The notes under the pieces: generated by a model
Told to the model about the DNA's origin: nothing
The model's database searches: none
The model's input: the letters and a program-made list of their open reading frames with translations, nothing else
In this document: positions 17,971 through 28,760 of the stretch, piece after piece
Position numbering within the stretch: the first letter of the stretch is position 1
How the letters are laid out: each line of letters opens with the position of its first letter
Origin: Sphingomonas sp. Leaf343
GTDB lineage: Bacteria; Pseudomonadota; Alphaproteobacteria; Sphingomonadales; Sphingomonadaceae
Reading direction: 5' to 3'
Assembly: GCF_001423765.1 (NCBI RefSeq)
Contig: NZ_LMPG01000017.1
Coordinates: 1-64,000 of the forward strand
Length of the DNA: 64,000 nt
Translations under genes and position numbers: made by a program

Positions 17971-20900
17971 TCACATGAGGATGTGGTGAACCGCCAGCTC
18001 CGCTGCGGTGATCCCCAGAAAGGTGATCGTATCGGACCCGATCGTCGCCACCGCATTGCCATTCACGTCTCGGGTCTGGATCCCACTGGCCGGCGTCAAT
18101 CCCGACCACTCGATCCGGTCCCGAGCGACATCGAAATCGTTGATGACGTCTTTGCCGAACCCGGTGCCGAATACGAACGTGTCGGCACCACGGCCACCGA
18201 TCAGCGTATCATTGCCGGCACCGCCGATGATACGATCATCACCGCTTCCACCCTTGATGATATCGCCCCCCAGGCCGCCCGTCAGCCAGTTGCCATTATC
18301 ATTGCCGTAAAGGCGCATGCCACCGTCATGGGCGACTCCCCGTGTCGCGGCGCCGGCCAGCACCAGCTGTTCGACATTCGTGGGAGCCGTGTAATCAACA
18401 CTGCTCAGAACGATATCGTGACCGCCGCCCGCCAGTTCGATCACGACATCGCCGGCGTTGTCGACGATGTAGTAATCGTCGCCGGTGCCACCGATCAGCC
18501 GGTCCGCGCCCTTGCCGCCGTCGAGCCTGTCGTTGCCCGCGCCGCCATCGAGCGTATTGTCCAGATCGTTGCCCAGCAGGGCGTTGTTCAGGTCGTTGCC
18601 GGTGCCGACCCGTGCGCCGCCAGTCAGCGTAAGGTTCTCCAAATGAGCGCCGAGCAGATAGTCGATCGACGAGGACACCGTGTCGATGCCGTCGTCGAGC
18701 AATTCGATCACCTTGTCGCCGATATCGTCGACGAGGTACGAGTCATTGCCGGCTCCACCGTACATCGTGTCGGCCCCGGCACCTCCCTTCAGCACGTCGT
18801 TCCCGCCAAAGCCATAAAGCAGATTGTCGAACGCATTGCCGACGATCACGTTTTTTCCATCGTTGCCAAAGGCTTTTATGGCAGTGCCGGTGAGGAAGAG
18901 ATTTTCCAGGTTGAGGCCCAGCGTATAATCAACCGCGGAATAGACGGTATCCGTGCCACCGTCCTGTCCTTCCGAGATAAAATCATCGGCGTCCGTGACA
19001 AAGAAGGTGTCATCCCTGTCGGTTCCGAACAGCGCCTTCACCGGCTTCGGCGTGATGATTTTCATCAGCTCTGCCGCCTTCAATCCGGTGAAGGCGATGC
19101 TATTGGTGCCGAAGGTCACGGTCGCGATACCACCGATGTCGGTGATGACCGGCATCTGGCCGGCCGCCTTCAGCGCGGACCAATCGACCTTGTCCTCGCC
19201 GATCTTGAAGTCAGTAATGACGTCGCGACCGAAGTTTCCTGCAAATACGAAGACGTCGCTGCCGGACCCACCCGTCAGTTTATCGTTGCCCGCACCGCCG
19301 ACGATGTAATCGTTGCCCGCCTTGCCATCGATCACATCGTTACCGGCCCCGCCGGTCAGCACGTTCGCCAGTTCGTTACCATATAGGTAATTGCCCGCAT
19401 CATTGGCGGTTCCGCGAATGGCGGTGCCGCTGAGCGTGAGTTGTTCGACATTCAGGGGCACGATATAGTCGACACTCGACCAGATCATGTCGAAGCCTTC
19501 CCCGGCTTTTTCGATGATGACGTCACCGGCATTGTCGATGTAATAGCCGTCGTTGCCGGTTTCGCCGATCAGCGTGTCCGCGCCGATCCCGCCATCGAGA
19601 CGATCATTGCCCGCGCCGCCCACCAGGATATTGGCTGAGGCGTTGCCCGTGAGCACGTTATCGAGTTCGTTGCCGGTACCGCGCAACGCATCGCCGGCAA
19701 GAGTGAGATTCTCGATATTCCGGCCAAGGGTGTAGTTGATATTCGCAATGACGGTGTCGGTGCCCTCGCCGACATTCTCGAAGACGATATCGCCCGCATC
19801 GTCGACGATATACGTATCGTTGCCGATACCGCCGATCAGGGTATCTGCACCAAATCCCCCATCGAGACGGTCGTTTCCCGCCTCTCCGATCAGGATATTA
19901 TCCCGATCATTCCCGATGATGACGTTGTTCACATCGTTGCCGGTGCCCTTCACTGCCTGGCCGGTCAGCGTCAGGTTCTCCAGGTTCGTGCCAAGAACAT
20001 AGTCGATCGCCGATTTGACGAGGTCTGTTCCTTCGCCGGATCGTTCGACGATCCTGGTCTTGGTGGTGCTGACGATATAGGTATCGTTCCCGGTCATGCC
20101 GGTCAGGGTCACGGCGCCCGCGGCATCACTCAAAACGTCCGCACGAACGCTGCCGGTGACGCTGGCACCGGCCTCCGCCGCTACTTCATCCAGCGTATAG
20201 GCGCGGATATAGTCGATCTGCAGGTCCGACCCCTGGTAATCCGCCGTCGCAGAGACATCGACGGCGAGATTGACGATGAGGTACATCGGCCCGTGCATGT
20301 CGGGTGGAGTATCGATCGTCTTCACGGCGACACCGTCGAGATACCAGGTGACCGTTTCCTTAGTCCAGAGCACACCGTAATTATGGAATTCGCTGGTCGA
20401 GGTCGGCGTGAAGATGGCGCCACTCTGGCGCTGGTGGGTGCCCGTCGCATAATCGTGCGTCGTCGCCGTCCAGGTGGAGTCCGACGCCCGCTTCTCCATC
20501 ACGTCCAGTTCCGACGCGTTCGTGCCCGCAGTGTACAACCAGAATGCGGGGAAGGCAGGGGACTCGGGCGGCAGCTTCAGCCGCGCTTCGAAATAGCCAT
20601 AGGTCTGGGTAAACGTGTTCCGCGTGGTCAGCCCGCCAGAGGTGAACTTGTACCCCCACATCTGGGCGCTATCGGCTTCGGCGGCCGGACGCGATCGGAT
20701 CGTCAGCACGCCGTCATCCACCGAGAACGGATTCAGGCCGAGCGCAGTAGCGCCTGTGCCCTTGAAGGTCGGATCGACATTGACCTGTTTTTCGCCGGTT
20801 GCGATGAAAGTGCGGGCATCCCGGCCGTTGGTATCCCCGCCGAAGCCGTAATCGGTCCGCCAGATCGTGGCCGCGTCACCGGAACCGGCATCCAGCGTAT

Positions 20901-21603
20901 TGAAATCATCGCTGAAGGCGAGCTTGAACTTTGAGACGTCGAGCGACAGCTGAAAATTCTCGGCGACGAACGCCTCGACTTTGGTATCCGCGAACTTGAC
21001 CGCATTTTCGGCGTCGAGCTTCAGCACGACATCGTTGCCCACCTGCGTCAACGCGGCTTTCACATCGGCGAAGCTCTTGAACTGGCTGTAGCCGGTCAAC
21101 CGGACGATATCCGCAGGCATCGCCACCGTATTCGTACCGGCATGGAAATCGGTGATGACATCGTAACCGGATTTCGCGCTGAATACGAAAGTGTCTCCGC
21201 CCCCCTTGCCGGTCATGACGTCGTTACCCTCACCGCCGTCGATGCTCTGCGCAGCACTGTTGCCGATGATATAGTTGGCGAGGCCGTTTCCGATCACGCC
21301 GGCTCTCGCAAAATTGACGATCATGTTTTCGACATGGTCCGGCATGACGTAGTCGCTGACGACGTACACCGTATCTACGCCTTCGCCTTCGCGCTCGATT
21401 ATCCTGGTGGCACTGGTAACGCCGTAATATGTGTCGTCTCCCAGACCGCCACCGAGCGTATAGCTGCCGATGCCGGGATAGATGAAGTCATCCCCGGCGG
21501 TTCCGTTGATAACGGTATCGGGCAACATGGCAGCCATGTTCTGTAGCTTGGTTCCGGTTCTGCTGGTGAGAACGGGATTTCCAAAAAAATCAACGGGTAA
21601 CAT
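17971..21603 (-). CDS. RTX (hemolysin-type Ca-binding) protein with embedded GH16 glycoside hydrolase
   Basis: A 1210-residue protein, likely secreted by a type I system since it has no N-terminal signal but many GGxGxD-type nonapeptides. Layout: an RTX block (about residues 30-150), a GH16 domain (about 230-490) with catalytic motif ELDVME (Glu365, Asp367, Glu370), then long RTX blocks to the C-terminus. A unit of roughly 70-90 residues containing DYTLGxNxENLTLTG and GNDRLDGGxGADTLIGG recurs several times, and the GRDVITDF...FTGLKAAEL segment recurs at mid-protein and at the C-terminus. RTX-GH16 proteins such as ExsH cut exopolysaccharide, so this is a likely EPS depolymerase. The ATG at 21603 is chosen (AGGAG 11 bases upstream) over 21696. 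No type I transporter genes are in the window. Confidence 0.88.
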   Translation of the reverse strand: MLPVDFFGNPVLTSRTGTKLQNMAAMLPDTVINGTAGDDFIYPGIGSYTLGGGLGDDTYYGVTSATRIIEREGEGVDTVYVVSDYVMPDHVENMIVNFARAGVIGNGLANYIIGNSAAQSIDGGEGNDVMTGKGGGDTFVFSAKSGYDVITDFHAGTNTVAMPADIVRLTGYSQFKSFADVKAALTQVGNDVVLKLDAENAVKFADTKVEAFVAENFQLSLDVSKFKLAFSDDFNTLDAGSGDAATIWRTDYGFGGDTNGRDARTFIATGEKQVNVDPTFKGTGATALGLNPFSVDDGVLTIRSRPAAEADSAQMWGYKFTSGGLTTRNTFTQTYGYFEARLKLPPESPAFPAFWLYTAGTNASELDVMEKRASDSTWTATTHDYATGTHQRQSGAIFTPTSTSEFHNYGVLWTKETVTWYLDGVAVKTIDTPPDMHGPMYLIVNLAVDVSATADYQGSDLQIDYIRAYTLDEVAAEAGASVTGSVRADVLSDAAGAVTLTGMTGNDTYIVSTTKTRIVERSGEGTDLVKSAIDYVLGTNLENLTLTGQAVKGTGNDVNNVIIGNDRDNILIGEAGNDRLDGGFGADTLIGGIGNDTYIVDDAGDIVFENVGEGTDTVIANINYTLGRNIENLTLAGDALRGTGNELDNVLTGNASANILVGGAGNDRLDGGIGADTLIGETGNDGYYIDNAGDVIIEKAGEGFDMIWSSVDYIVPLNVEQLTLSGTAIRGTANDAGNYLYGNELANVLTGGAGNDVIDGKAGNDYIVGGAGNDKLTGGSGSDVFVFAGNFGRDVITDFKIGEDKVDWSALKAAGQMPVITDIGGIATVTFGTNSIAFTGLKAAELMKIITPKPVKALFGTDRDDTFFVTDADDFISEGQDGGTDTVYSAVDYTLGLNLENLFLTGTAIKAFGNDGKNVIVGNAFDNLLYGFGGNDVLKGGAGADTMYGGAGNDSYLVDDIGDKVIELLDDGIDTVSSSIDYLLGAHLENLTLTGGARVGTGNDLNNALLGNDLDNTLDGGAGNDRLDGGKGADRLIGGTGDDYYIVDNAGDVVIELAGGGHDIVLSSVDYTAPTNVEQLVLAGAATRGVAHDGGMRLYGNDNGNWLTGGLGGDIIKGGSGDDRIIGGAGNDTLIGGRGADTFVFGTGFGKDVINDFDVARDRIEWSGLTPASGIQTRDVNGNAVATIGSDTITFLGITAAELAVHHILM

Positions 21604-21667
21604 GCTGCCAACGCTCCTGCACTCTGGCGAGCGTATATGGCGCCAGTCTGTTCCGTTGACCCTTAAA

Positions 21668-22915
21668 CTATTGGTTTTCGATGCGTTTAGCATCAATGCT
21701 CGCGGAACCGCGGCTATCTTGCAGTATCCGGAGGGTACGACGCATCACCACGTCGGTATCGGCATGGGTCTCGGCATAGCGCCGTCCATTCTCTCCCAGC
21801 ACGCGCCGGCGCTCGACGTCGCCCAGCAGCGCGATGACGGCGTCGGCGAACGCCTGCGCATCATAGGGGGGCACCAGATCAAAGGCGGCGCTGTCCTCCG
21901 CCAACCGCGCGATCGAGGAATCACGCCCGGCGGTGGTCACGAAAGGCCGGCCGGCTGCCATGATCGCAAATGCTTTGCTGGGAACCGCGAAATCGCCTCC
22001 GTCGGCGATTTGGGGGACGAGGTGGACATCTCCCTCGGCAAGGGCCTCGGATATCCGCTCGACCGGTACCAGCGGCATCATGCGGACATTGTCGAGCTTC
22101 TCCTGGGCGATCCGTGCGATCATATCCGCTTTCATCGCACCTTCGCCGCGAACGACGATCACGATTTCCGGTGCGTCGCGCAGGAGGATGGCCGCCAGGT
22201 CCAGAAGCTGACCCAACCCCTGCTTGCGGCCGAGATTGCCGCTGTACATGAGCGTCGGAGGTGCGTTCAGAGGGCGGGGCAGGGGGCGGATGGCTTGGCA
22301 ATCGACCTGCGGCGGCAGTATCGTCAGTGGCGTGTGGATACCGAGCGCCGTCAGAGAGTCGGCCATCGCCTGCGACAGGACGATCAGGTGATCGGCACGA
22401 TTGAGCGACCATCGCTCGACCCGACGCAACACACCCAGCACCGCACGCACCGCTCTGGAGCCCAATGCCGCACCCAGCCCGGACTGGATGTCGTGCACCA
22501 CCACCACGTGACGTCCGCCCCGTCGCCGAAAGGCCAAGGCCGCGACCACGGTGAGAATCGAAGGACACAGTGAAATCACCTGCGCGCTCGGCGTCAATCG
22601 ACCCGTAATCCGGGCGAAGAGGAGCTGCGCCGCGAACCGAGCTTCCGGTATCACCCGTCCGAGCAGCCCGGCGCCCCGTGGCGGATTCGCGGCATAGCGC
22701 CGCACCGCGACCCCGTTCTCCACCGCCTGATCCCGCTGGCCATGTTCGTAGCCGGCAAAAATGCGCGTTTCAGGATAGCTGGGCCGGGACGTTACGACCT
22801 CGGTCGGCAGGTTCTGGGCCGCCAGCCACTCTGCCAGCTGCTGGAGCGGCGGTGCGCTTCCGGTCGGCTCGGGGGCATAATGACGGGTCAGGATCAGTAT
22901 CCGTTCACCCTTCAT
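21668..22915 (-). CDS. WcaI/WbuB-like family 4 glycosyltransferase
   Basis: A 415-residue GT-B enzyme. The N-terminus reads ILILTRHYAPEPTGSAPPLQ, typical of the WcaI-type N-terminal domain with an Arg/Pro-rich donor loop, and the C-terminal domain has MYSGNLGRKQGLGQLLDLA and VPSKAFAIMAAGRPFV, the latter being the PSK...aGRP nucleotide-binding element. WcaI-like enzymes often transfer fucose or a similar sugar, which suits its place next to the GDP-fucose genes. An open frame extends upstream to 23194 but only shadows fcl; the ATG at 22915 overlaps the fcl stop (ATGA) and is taken as start. Confidence 0.88.
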   Translation of the reverse strand: MKGERILILTRHYAPEPTGSAPPLQQLAEWLAAQNLPTEVVTSRPSYPETRIFAGYEHGQRDQAVENGVAVRRYAANPPRGAGLLGRVIPEARFAAQLLFARITGRLTPSAQVISLCPSILTVVAALAFRRRGGRHVVVVHDIQSGLGAALGSRAVRAVLGVLRRVERWSLNRADHLIVLSQAMADSLTALGIHTPLTILPPQVDCQAIRPLPRPLNAPPTLMYSGNLGRKQGLGQLLDLAAILLRDAPEIVIVVRGEGAMKADMIARIAQEKLDNVRMMPLVPVERISEALAEGDVHLVPQIADGGDFAVPSKAFAIMAAGRPFVTTAGRDSSIARLAEDSAAFDLVPPYDAQAFADAVIALLGDVERRRVLGENGRRYAETHADTDVVMRRTLRILQDSRGSASIDAKRIENQ

Positions 22916-23871
22916 GATGTCGCGGCCCGCACCTCGTTTTCCACGAACCATTGATAGGTGGCGGCGATGCCGTCCGCGAGCGCGATCGTCGGCTGCCAGC
23001 CCAGCGCCTTGAGCTTGGCTGCGCTCATCAGCTTGCGCAGGGTGCCGTCGGGCTTGCTCTCGTCGCGAACGATGCCGCCTTCGAAGCCGACGGCGCGCGC
23101 CACCATTTCGGTCAGCTCCAGGATCGTCACGTCGCTGCCCGATCCGACATTGACGTGTCCGTCGTCCGAATACGTCTTCATCAGGAAGACGCACGCATCC
23201 GCAAGATCGTCGACATGCAGGAATTCACGACGCGGCGTGCCCGTGCCCCAGATCTCGATCGTCTCCGCGCCATCCCGTTTCGCCTGATGCGCCTTGCGGA
23301 TGATGGCCGGCAGCACATGGCTGCTTTTCAGATCGAAATTGTCGCCGGGACCGTAAAGGTTGGTCGGCATCGCAGAGATGAAGTCGCGGCCGTGCTGGCG
23401 GCGATAGGCCTGCGCCAGCTTGATACCGGCGATCTTGGCGATCGCATACCATTCGTTGGTCGGCTCCAGCGAACCCGTCAGAAGCGACGATTCCTCGATC
23501 GGCTGGTCCGCGAACTTGGGATAGATGCACGACGATCCCAGGAACATCAGCTTGCCGACATCGCTGCGATGCGCCGCCTCGATGACGTTGGCCTCGATCA
23601 TGAGGTTGTCGTAAAGGAAATCGGCCGGATAGCTGTCATTGGCGAGGATGCCTCCGACCTTGGCCGCGGCCAGGAACACGGCATCCGGCCTTTCGCGTGC
23701 GAACCAGTCCCGAACGCCGCGCTGATCCATCAGGTCGAGTTCGCCGCGGGTCGCGGTGACGACGGTGCAATCCTCGGAGGCCAGCCGGCGCACGATCGCG
23801 GAGCCGACCATGCCGCGATGGCCGGCGACGAACACGCGTTTGCCGGCAAGATCATAGGATCGACCGATCAT
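22912..23871 (-). CDS. fcl: GDP-L-fucose synthase
   Basis: A 319-residue short-chain dehydrogenase (epimerase/reductase) that converts GDP-4-keto-6-deoxy-mannose to GDP-L-fucose. It shows the NADP-binding start VFVAGHRGMVGSAIVRRL, LGSSCIYPK, the YAIAKIAG catalytic Tyr-x3-Lys and the signature MPTNLYGPGDNF. It lies 4 bases downstream of gmd and overlaps the following glycosyltransferase, so gmd-fcl-GT form one leftward operon. The length is normal. GDP-mannose itself must be supplied from genes outside this window. Confidence 0.95.
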   Translation of the reverse strand: MIGRSYDLAGKRVFVAGHRGMVGSAIVRRLASEDCTVVTATRGELDLMDQRGVRDWFARERPDAVFLAAAKVGGILANDSYPADFLYDNLMIEANVIEAAHRSDVGKLMFLGSSCIYPKFADQPIEESSLLTGSLEPTNEWYAIAKIAGIKLAQAYRRQHGRDFISAMPTNLYGPGDNFDLKSSHVLPAIIRKAHQAKRDGAETIEIWGTGTPRREFLHVDDLADACVFLMKTYSDDGHVNVGSGSDVTILELTEMVARAVGFEGGIVRDESKPDGTLRKLMSAAKLKALGWQPTIALADGIAATYQWFVENEVRAATS

Positions 23872-23875
23872 CGCC

Positions 23876-24946
<1,071 letters not shown>

Positions 24947-25170
24947 GTCCGTCGTTCCTTGAATCGCCTGTGCAGGCTCAGGCTCTGGGCGTGCACCCAC
25001 CTAATCAGCGCCTTCGCACCCGCAGCAGCGCCTTTCCCATCATTACCAAGAAGAAGCAAGCAGACCCCGGCCGGCCGTGACGACGATCGGTGCCCGAATG
25101 CCCCGGGATATTGCATCATCGACTTGTCGCACACCGCACGATAGTGAGGCGCCAATTCGGAGGAGCCTAC

Positions 25171-26100
25171 ATGATCGCGGTCGCGGTATGCACGTATAAA
25201 CGGCCCGATGGGCTGGCACGACTGCTGAACGCCTTTGTAGATCTGCGGCTGACTGGCGAAGCCGCATTTATCGTCGTCGACAATGACGGCAACGATCCGG
25301 GCGTTCCGGCCCTGATCGACGATTTCCGCCAACGCGTCCCACACGACGTCCTTTATGTCGTCGAGAAGGAGCCGGGCATCTCGGCCGCGCGCAATGCGGC
25401 CTTTCGTACGGCCCGTGCAGCAGGCGCGACGACGCTGGCGATGCTGGATGACGACGAATGGCCCGCGCCGGACTGGGTAGAGGCGCTGCTGCGCGAACGC
25501 GACCGTACCGGAGCCAAGATCGTAGGCGGGCCGGTCACGCCCGTATTTTCCGCGGCAAATGCCTCGCTTGACCGAAATGCGCGCTTCTGGTCGGTCGAAC
25601 GCGAATTTCTGAATGGCAAGCCGTTCGTATTCTGCACCTGCAATTTCCTGATCGAAATGGATGCAGTAGCTATTCTGGGTGCCGAACCCTTCGATGCGGA
25701 ATTCGGCATCACGGGTGGCGGCGACACGGTGTTTTTCCGCAAGCTGTTCAATGCCGGCGTACCGATGGCATGGGCCGAGGATGCCAGGCTCCATGAAGAA
25801 ATCCCGGATTCACGCGCCGGCATAAAATGGCTGCGCCAGCGTCGCTATCGTCAGGGCAATGCCGCCGTGCGGTGGGAACAGGAAGCTGCCGTCGATAACG
25901 ATATAAGCCCCTGGGCACGAACATTGGCGATCGTCGCGCGCCTGCCCGTCTATCCGTTCGTCAGTCGCGAGAAGAGCGACCGGATGCTGGCGTGGCTTCT
26001 CGAATTCGACAAGCTGCGCGGCCGGATCGCCGCGCATCGTCATCGCCACTACCAGGAATATCGTCGGGACGGAGCGCCCGACAACAAGGCGTGCCGGTAG
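25171..26100 (+). CDS. Family 2 glycosyltransferase
   Basis: A 309-residue GT-A protein starting MIAVAVCTYKRPDGLARLLN, with a donor-binding AMLDDDEWPAPDW near residue 95 and GITGGGDTVFFRKL as the acceptor-side GGxD element near residue 185. It probably adds one residue of the system 1 repeat unit. The ATG at 25171 has a strong GGAGGA ribosome site 6 bases upstream; an in-frame start at 25090 is less likely. It is a single rightward gene between leftward operons. Confidence 0.87.
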   Translation: MIAVAVCTYKRPDGLARLLNAFVDLRLTGEAAFIVVDNDGNDPGVPALIDDFRQRVPHDVLYVVEKEPGISAARNAAFRTARAAGATTLAMLDDDEWPAPDWVEALLRERDRTGAKIVGGPVTPVFSAANASLDRNARFWSVEREFLNGKPFVFCTCNFLIEMDAVAILGAEPFDAEFGITGGGDTVFFRKLFNAGVPMAWAEDARLHEEIPDSRAGIKWLRQRRYRQGNAAVRWEQEAAVDNDISPWARTLAIVARLPVYPFVSREKSDRMLAWLLEFDKLRGRIAAHRHRHYQEYRRDGAPDNKACR

Positions 26101-26106
26101 GATTCA

Positions 26107-27057
26107 TTACTTTAGAGTCCATGCCCTCACCGAGCGGATGATATAGGATGATGGTTCGGGCTTCAGATCGGGATTACCAGCTCGCGGAGAGATATCGAGG
26201 TTGAGCACCCAGTAATGCGGGTCGGTCACGCCCGGGTTGGGTGTGCGCAGCGTTTCCCGTCGATCGATGTAGAAGCGGAATTCGTCGGGCCTCCACAGGA
26301 CGCCATAGGTATGGGGCGCTTTGCAGAAGGCATCGCGCTCCGCCTCCGTCAGCTTCGGCAGCTTGTCCGCATTGGTCCAGCGCTGCTCGTTACCCGTAAC
26401 GCCGGCATGGAGCGTCGCAAAAGGTTGCCCCCGGCGATTGATCTCCACAGGACGACCCTGGCTGGTGAGAGTAATGGCGCCGCCATAATGTTCGAACACG
26501 TCGATCTCTGCCAGGCGCCCGCCATTCTCAGGCGTTTTCTTGACCGGCAGAAGCCAGAAAGCCGGCCAGCGACCGGGATCACATGGAATGGTCGCATCGA
26601 TTTCGAAATAGCCGAACGTCTGAGCAAAAGAGGGTTGGCTACTGACAAAAGCCGAAGCCCATTGACGACCTTGCCCGCAACTGGCCCGATCAGCGGCGGA
26701 AAAGCGGTAGGCAACGATATGCAAGGCCCCGTCCCGAACCAACGGCGTCCGCGCACCCGGACAATAGCTGTGATCGACGTACATGTCATTGATTCCCGGC
26801 CAGGTGCGGCTCGTAGCCCGCTGCTGCTGGCTCCCAAACCGGCCCGTCCGGCGCATTTCCGGCTCCGCCCCGAAATACCCCCATGTCGCCAGCCCCTTGT
26901 AGACATGGCCGAAACGGTCGGGCGAAGCGTCACGCGCGAACGTCTGCTCGTAGCTCTTCTTGCCCAGCAAGCCTGGGTCGAGGGTTTGGGGGTCCGTACC
27001 AGAACACGCCAGGGGCAGCGCGCCCGCGGCGACGAGGAGACGTAGCGGACGTTGCAT
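26107..27057 (-). CDS. GH16 family glycoside hydrolase, probable lipoprotein
   Basis: A 316-residue exported hydrolase. The N-terminus has a lipoprotein-like signal with lipobox LPLAC (Cys18). The GH16 catalytic motif AEIDVFE gives Glu184, Asp186 and Glu189; FGYFEIDATIPCDPGRWPAFW before it is the usual preceding strand. Five further cysteines may form disulfides. It is likely to trim or cleave the polysaccharide made here, in the periplasm or on the cell surface; GH16 members cut beta-1,3 or beta-1,4 glucans, galactans and related EPS, so the exact bond is unknown. It is the last gene of the leftward WcaF-GT-GH16 group. Confidence 0.88.
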   Translation of the reverse strand: MQRPLRLLVAAGALPLACSGTDPQTLDPGLLGKKSYEQTFARDASPDRFGHVYKGLATWGYFGAEPEMRRTGRFGSQQQRATSRTWPGINDMYVDHSYCPGARTPLVRDGALHIVAYRFSAADRASCGQGRQWASAFVSSQPSFAQTFGYFEIDATIPCDPGRWPAFWLLPVKKTPENGGRLAEIDVFEHYGGAITLTSQGRPVEINRRGQPFATLHAGVTGNEQRWTNADKLPKLTEAERDAFCKAPHTYGVLWRPDEFRFYIDRRETLRTPNPGVTDPHYWVLNLDISPRAGNPDLKPEPSSYIIRSVRAWTLK

Positions 27058-27072
27058 GCGGGTCGACTTTCC

Positions 27073-28182
27073 TTAGCGATGCGCTGGCAACGATTCCGCG
27101 GCAGCGCGAACTGCATCGGCAAAGGGCGCAAGACACCGGTCCCAGTCATAACGCTCAACACAGGCTTGTTTGAACAGCCGAAAACGCTCGATAGTGGCGG
27201 CCTCGGGTTGAGCCGAGATCTCACGGATCGTCGCTATCATGTCCGCTTTGGTGGGCGTGATCCGGACAAACTCCTCCGCGTGAGGAAGTCCCGCAAACTC
27301 CAGCGCGATGTCGCTACGCGATAACAGAATACAGTTTTTTGCGACGTACTCCAACGATTTAAGCTTGAACCCACCAAGAAAGGCATCGGTAATCAGTCCA
27401 TAACGCACACCCGCCGACCAGGAAAAGTCGGGCTGCGTCCGAAGATCTTCCGCCTCATCTCCCAGGATCGCCAGGGCATTGTCGTCGGATGCGAAAATCG
27501 GCACGCCAAGACCAGGCGGTTGGCAGAAATCCGTAAGATCACGACGCTTTCGCCACCATCCATAGGATCCGGTTATGACCGCCTCCCGAAGCAGCGTGGC
27601 ATGGGCCGGCAGATCGACGACGGGCGGTACCCCCGGCGGTGAAATCCAGACCGGCTGGCGTCGTATTCCGGCTGCCTCCAGCCCGATACGATCCCCTTGG
27701 GAAATCAGCACCAGAGTAGCATAGGGATCGGCGTACCAGCGTCGCTCGAACGCGACGGCACAGGGTCGTAACATACGCGCCAGACGCGAGGGATCGGTCG
27801 CAGCGACGATCGAATGAACATTATGCGCTGACAGCACGACGGGTACGCCCGCACGCTTCACCGACGGCAGCATGGGAAAGGTGACCTCGTTGCACAGGAT
27901 GACCACATCCACCCCGCCGGCCGCCAGCCGTTCCGCCACCAGCCGACGATTCCCCCGGCTGATATAACGTGTCGCCTCGGGCGGGTTGCCACCCAGTATC
28001 CCGGCCATGCGGCGGAGTTTGCCTACCGACCGGATATGACACGTCTCCACATCCATCGTTCGCTCGAGATACGCCAGGCTGCGGCGATAGACGATCTCGT
28101 CTCCCCCATGCGCATCCGTCGCCGGAGCGGGGAGAATGGCAAGGCAACGGAGGCGCTTCTGCTGGAAATCCGTCACCGTCAC
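27073..28182 (-). CDS. Glycosyltransferase (GT-B, GT4-like)
   Basis: A 369-residue cytoplasmic glycosyltransferase. The Rossmann start is RCLAILPAPATDAHGGDEIV, with VVILCNEVTFP and VVLSAHNVHSIV in the acceptor domain, and a C-terminal donor domain in which FKLKSLEYVAKNCILLSR takes the place of the usual EPxxxxE element. It is read from a GTG at 28182 that overlaps the WcaF-like gene stop (GTGA). Distant from the best-known GT4 enzymes; donor and acceptor cannot be told. Confidence 0.75.
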   Translation of the reverse strand: MTVTDFQQKRLRCLAILPAPATDAHGGDEIVYRRSLAYLERTMDVETCHIRSVGKLRRMAGILGGNPPEATRYISRGNRRLVAERLAAGGVDVVILCNEVTFPMLPSVKRAGVPVVLSAHNVHSIVAATDPSRLARMLRPCAVAFERRWYADPYATLVLISQGDRIGLEAAGIRRQPVWISPPGVPPVVDLPAHATLLREAVITGSYGWWRKRRDLTDFCQPPGLGVPIFASDDNALAILGDEAEDLRTQPDFSWSAGVRYGLITDAFLGGFKLKSLEYVAKNCILLSRSDIALEFAGLPHAEEFVRITPTKADMIATIREISAQPEAATIERFRLFKQACVERYDWDRCLAPFADAVRAAAESLPAHR

Positions 28183-28760
28183 ACCTCACGCATCGTTCTG
28201 GGCCCGCGTCGCGTCGCCGGACTACCGGCGTAGATCGAATAGGGCTCGACGTCATCGATTACCGTCGATCGCGCCGCGACCACCGCGCCTTGCCCGACGG
28301 TAACGCCCGGATAAACAAAACAATCCGCGGCCAGCCAAGCTTGGTCCTGGATCACGATCGGCTGCGCATAAATGTCGAACGCCGGCGAACGGTGATCGTG
28401 AGACCCGGTACAAATGTAACTCCGTTGAGAAATTACGACATCGTGACCGATGGTGATTGGCCCCAATGAATATAGTTCGACGTGATCGCCGATCTGAGCC
28501 CGTGCACCAATGGTGACTTTCCACGGATAGGTGATTCTGACCGACTGGCGGATGATGACATCCTCGCCCAGCCGGCATCCGAACAGCCGGAGCAGGAAGT
28601 TACGCCATCCATACATGAACTGTGGCGACAGGGAAAACAGGGTCGCCTGCACGAGCCACCAGAGCTGGACGAATACCGCCGACTTTCCACGGAAACCGGC
28701 TGGAACCCGGTACCGCGAGAGATCCTGTACTACGGGAGCTGTATCGTTATCGGATCGCAT
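28179..28760 (-). CDS. WcaF-like hexapeptide acetyltransferase
   Basis: A 193-residue left-handed beta-helix acyltransferase. The N-terminus (RGKSAVFVQLWWLVQATLF and MYGWRNFLLRLFGCRLG) matches the WcaF subgroup of colanic-acid acetyltransferases; hexapeptide repeats follow (IIRQSVRITYPWKVTIGARA, IGDHVELYSLGPITIGHDVV) with the catalytic-type His in GSHDHRSP. It transfers acetyl from acetyl-CoA to the sugar repeat unit in the cytoplasm. It is first in a leftward group with the next glycosyltransferase. Confidence 0.88.
   Translation of the reverse strand: MRSDNDTAPVVQDLSRYRVPAGFRGKSAVFVQLWWLVQATLFSLSPQFMYGWRNFLLRLFGCRLGEDVIIRQSVRITYPWKVTIGARAQIGDHVELYSLGPITIGHDVVISQRSYICTGSHDHRSPAFDIYAQPIVIQDQAWLAADCFVYPGVTVGQGAVVAARSTVIDDVEPYSIYAGSPATRRGPRTMREV

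Noticed and set aside
17983..19386. 467-codon plus-strand frame and repeated DNA that could be mistaken for a CRISPR-like array
   Set aside because: The repeats are the codons of the RTX nonapeptide units on the minus strand; repeat lengths are irregular and in phase with that reading frame.
22916..23194. Upstream extension of the WcaI-like glycosyltransferase
   Set aside because: It overlaps fcl in another frame and is composed almost only of Arg, Gly and Asp; the start overlapping the fcl stop is the natural one.
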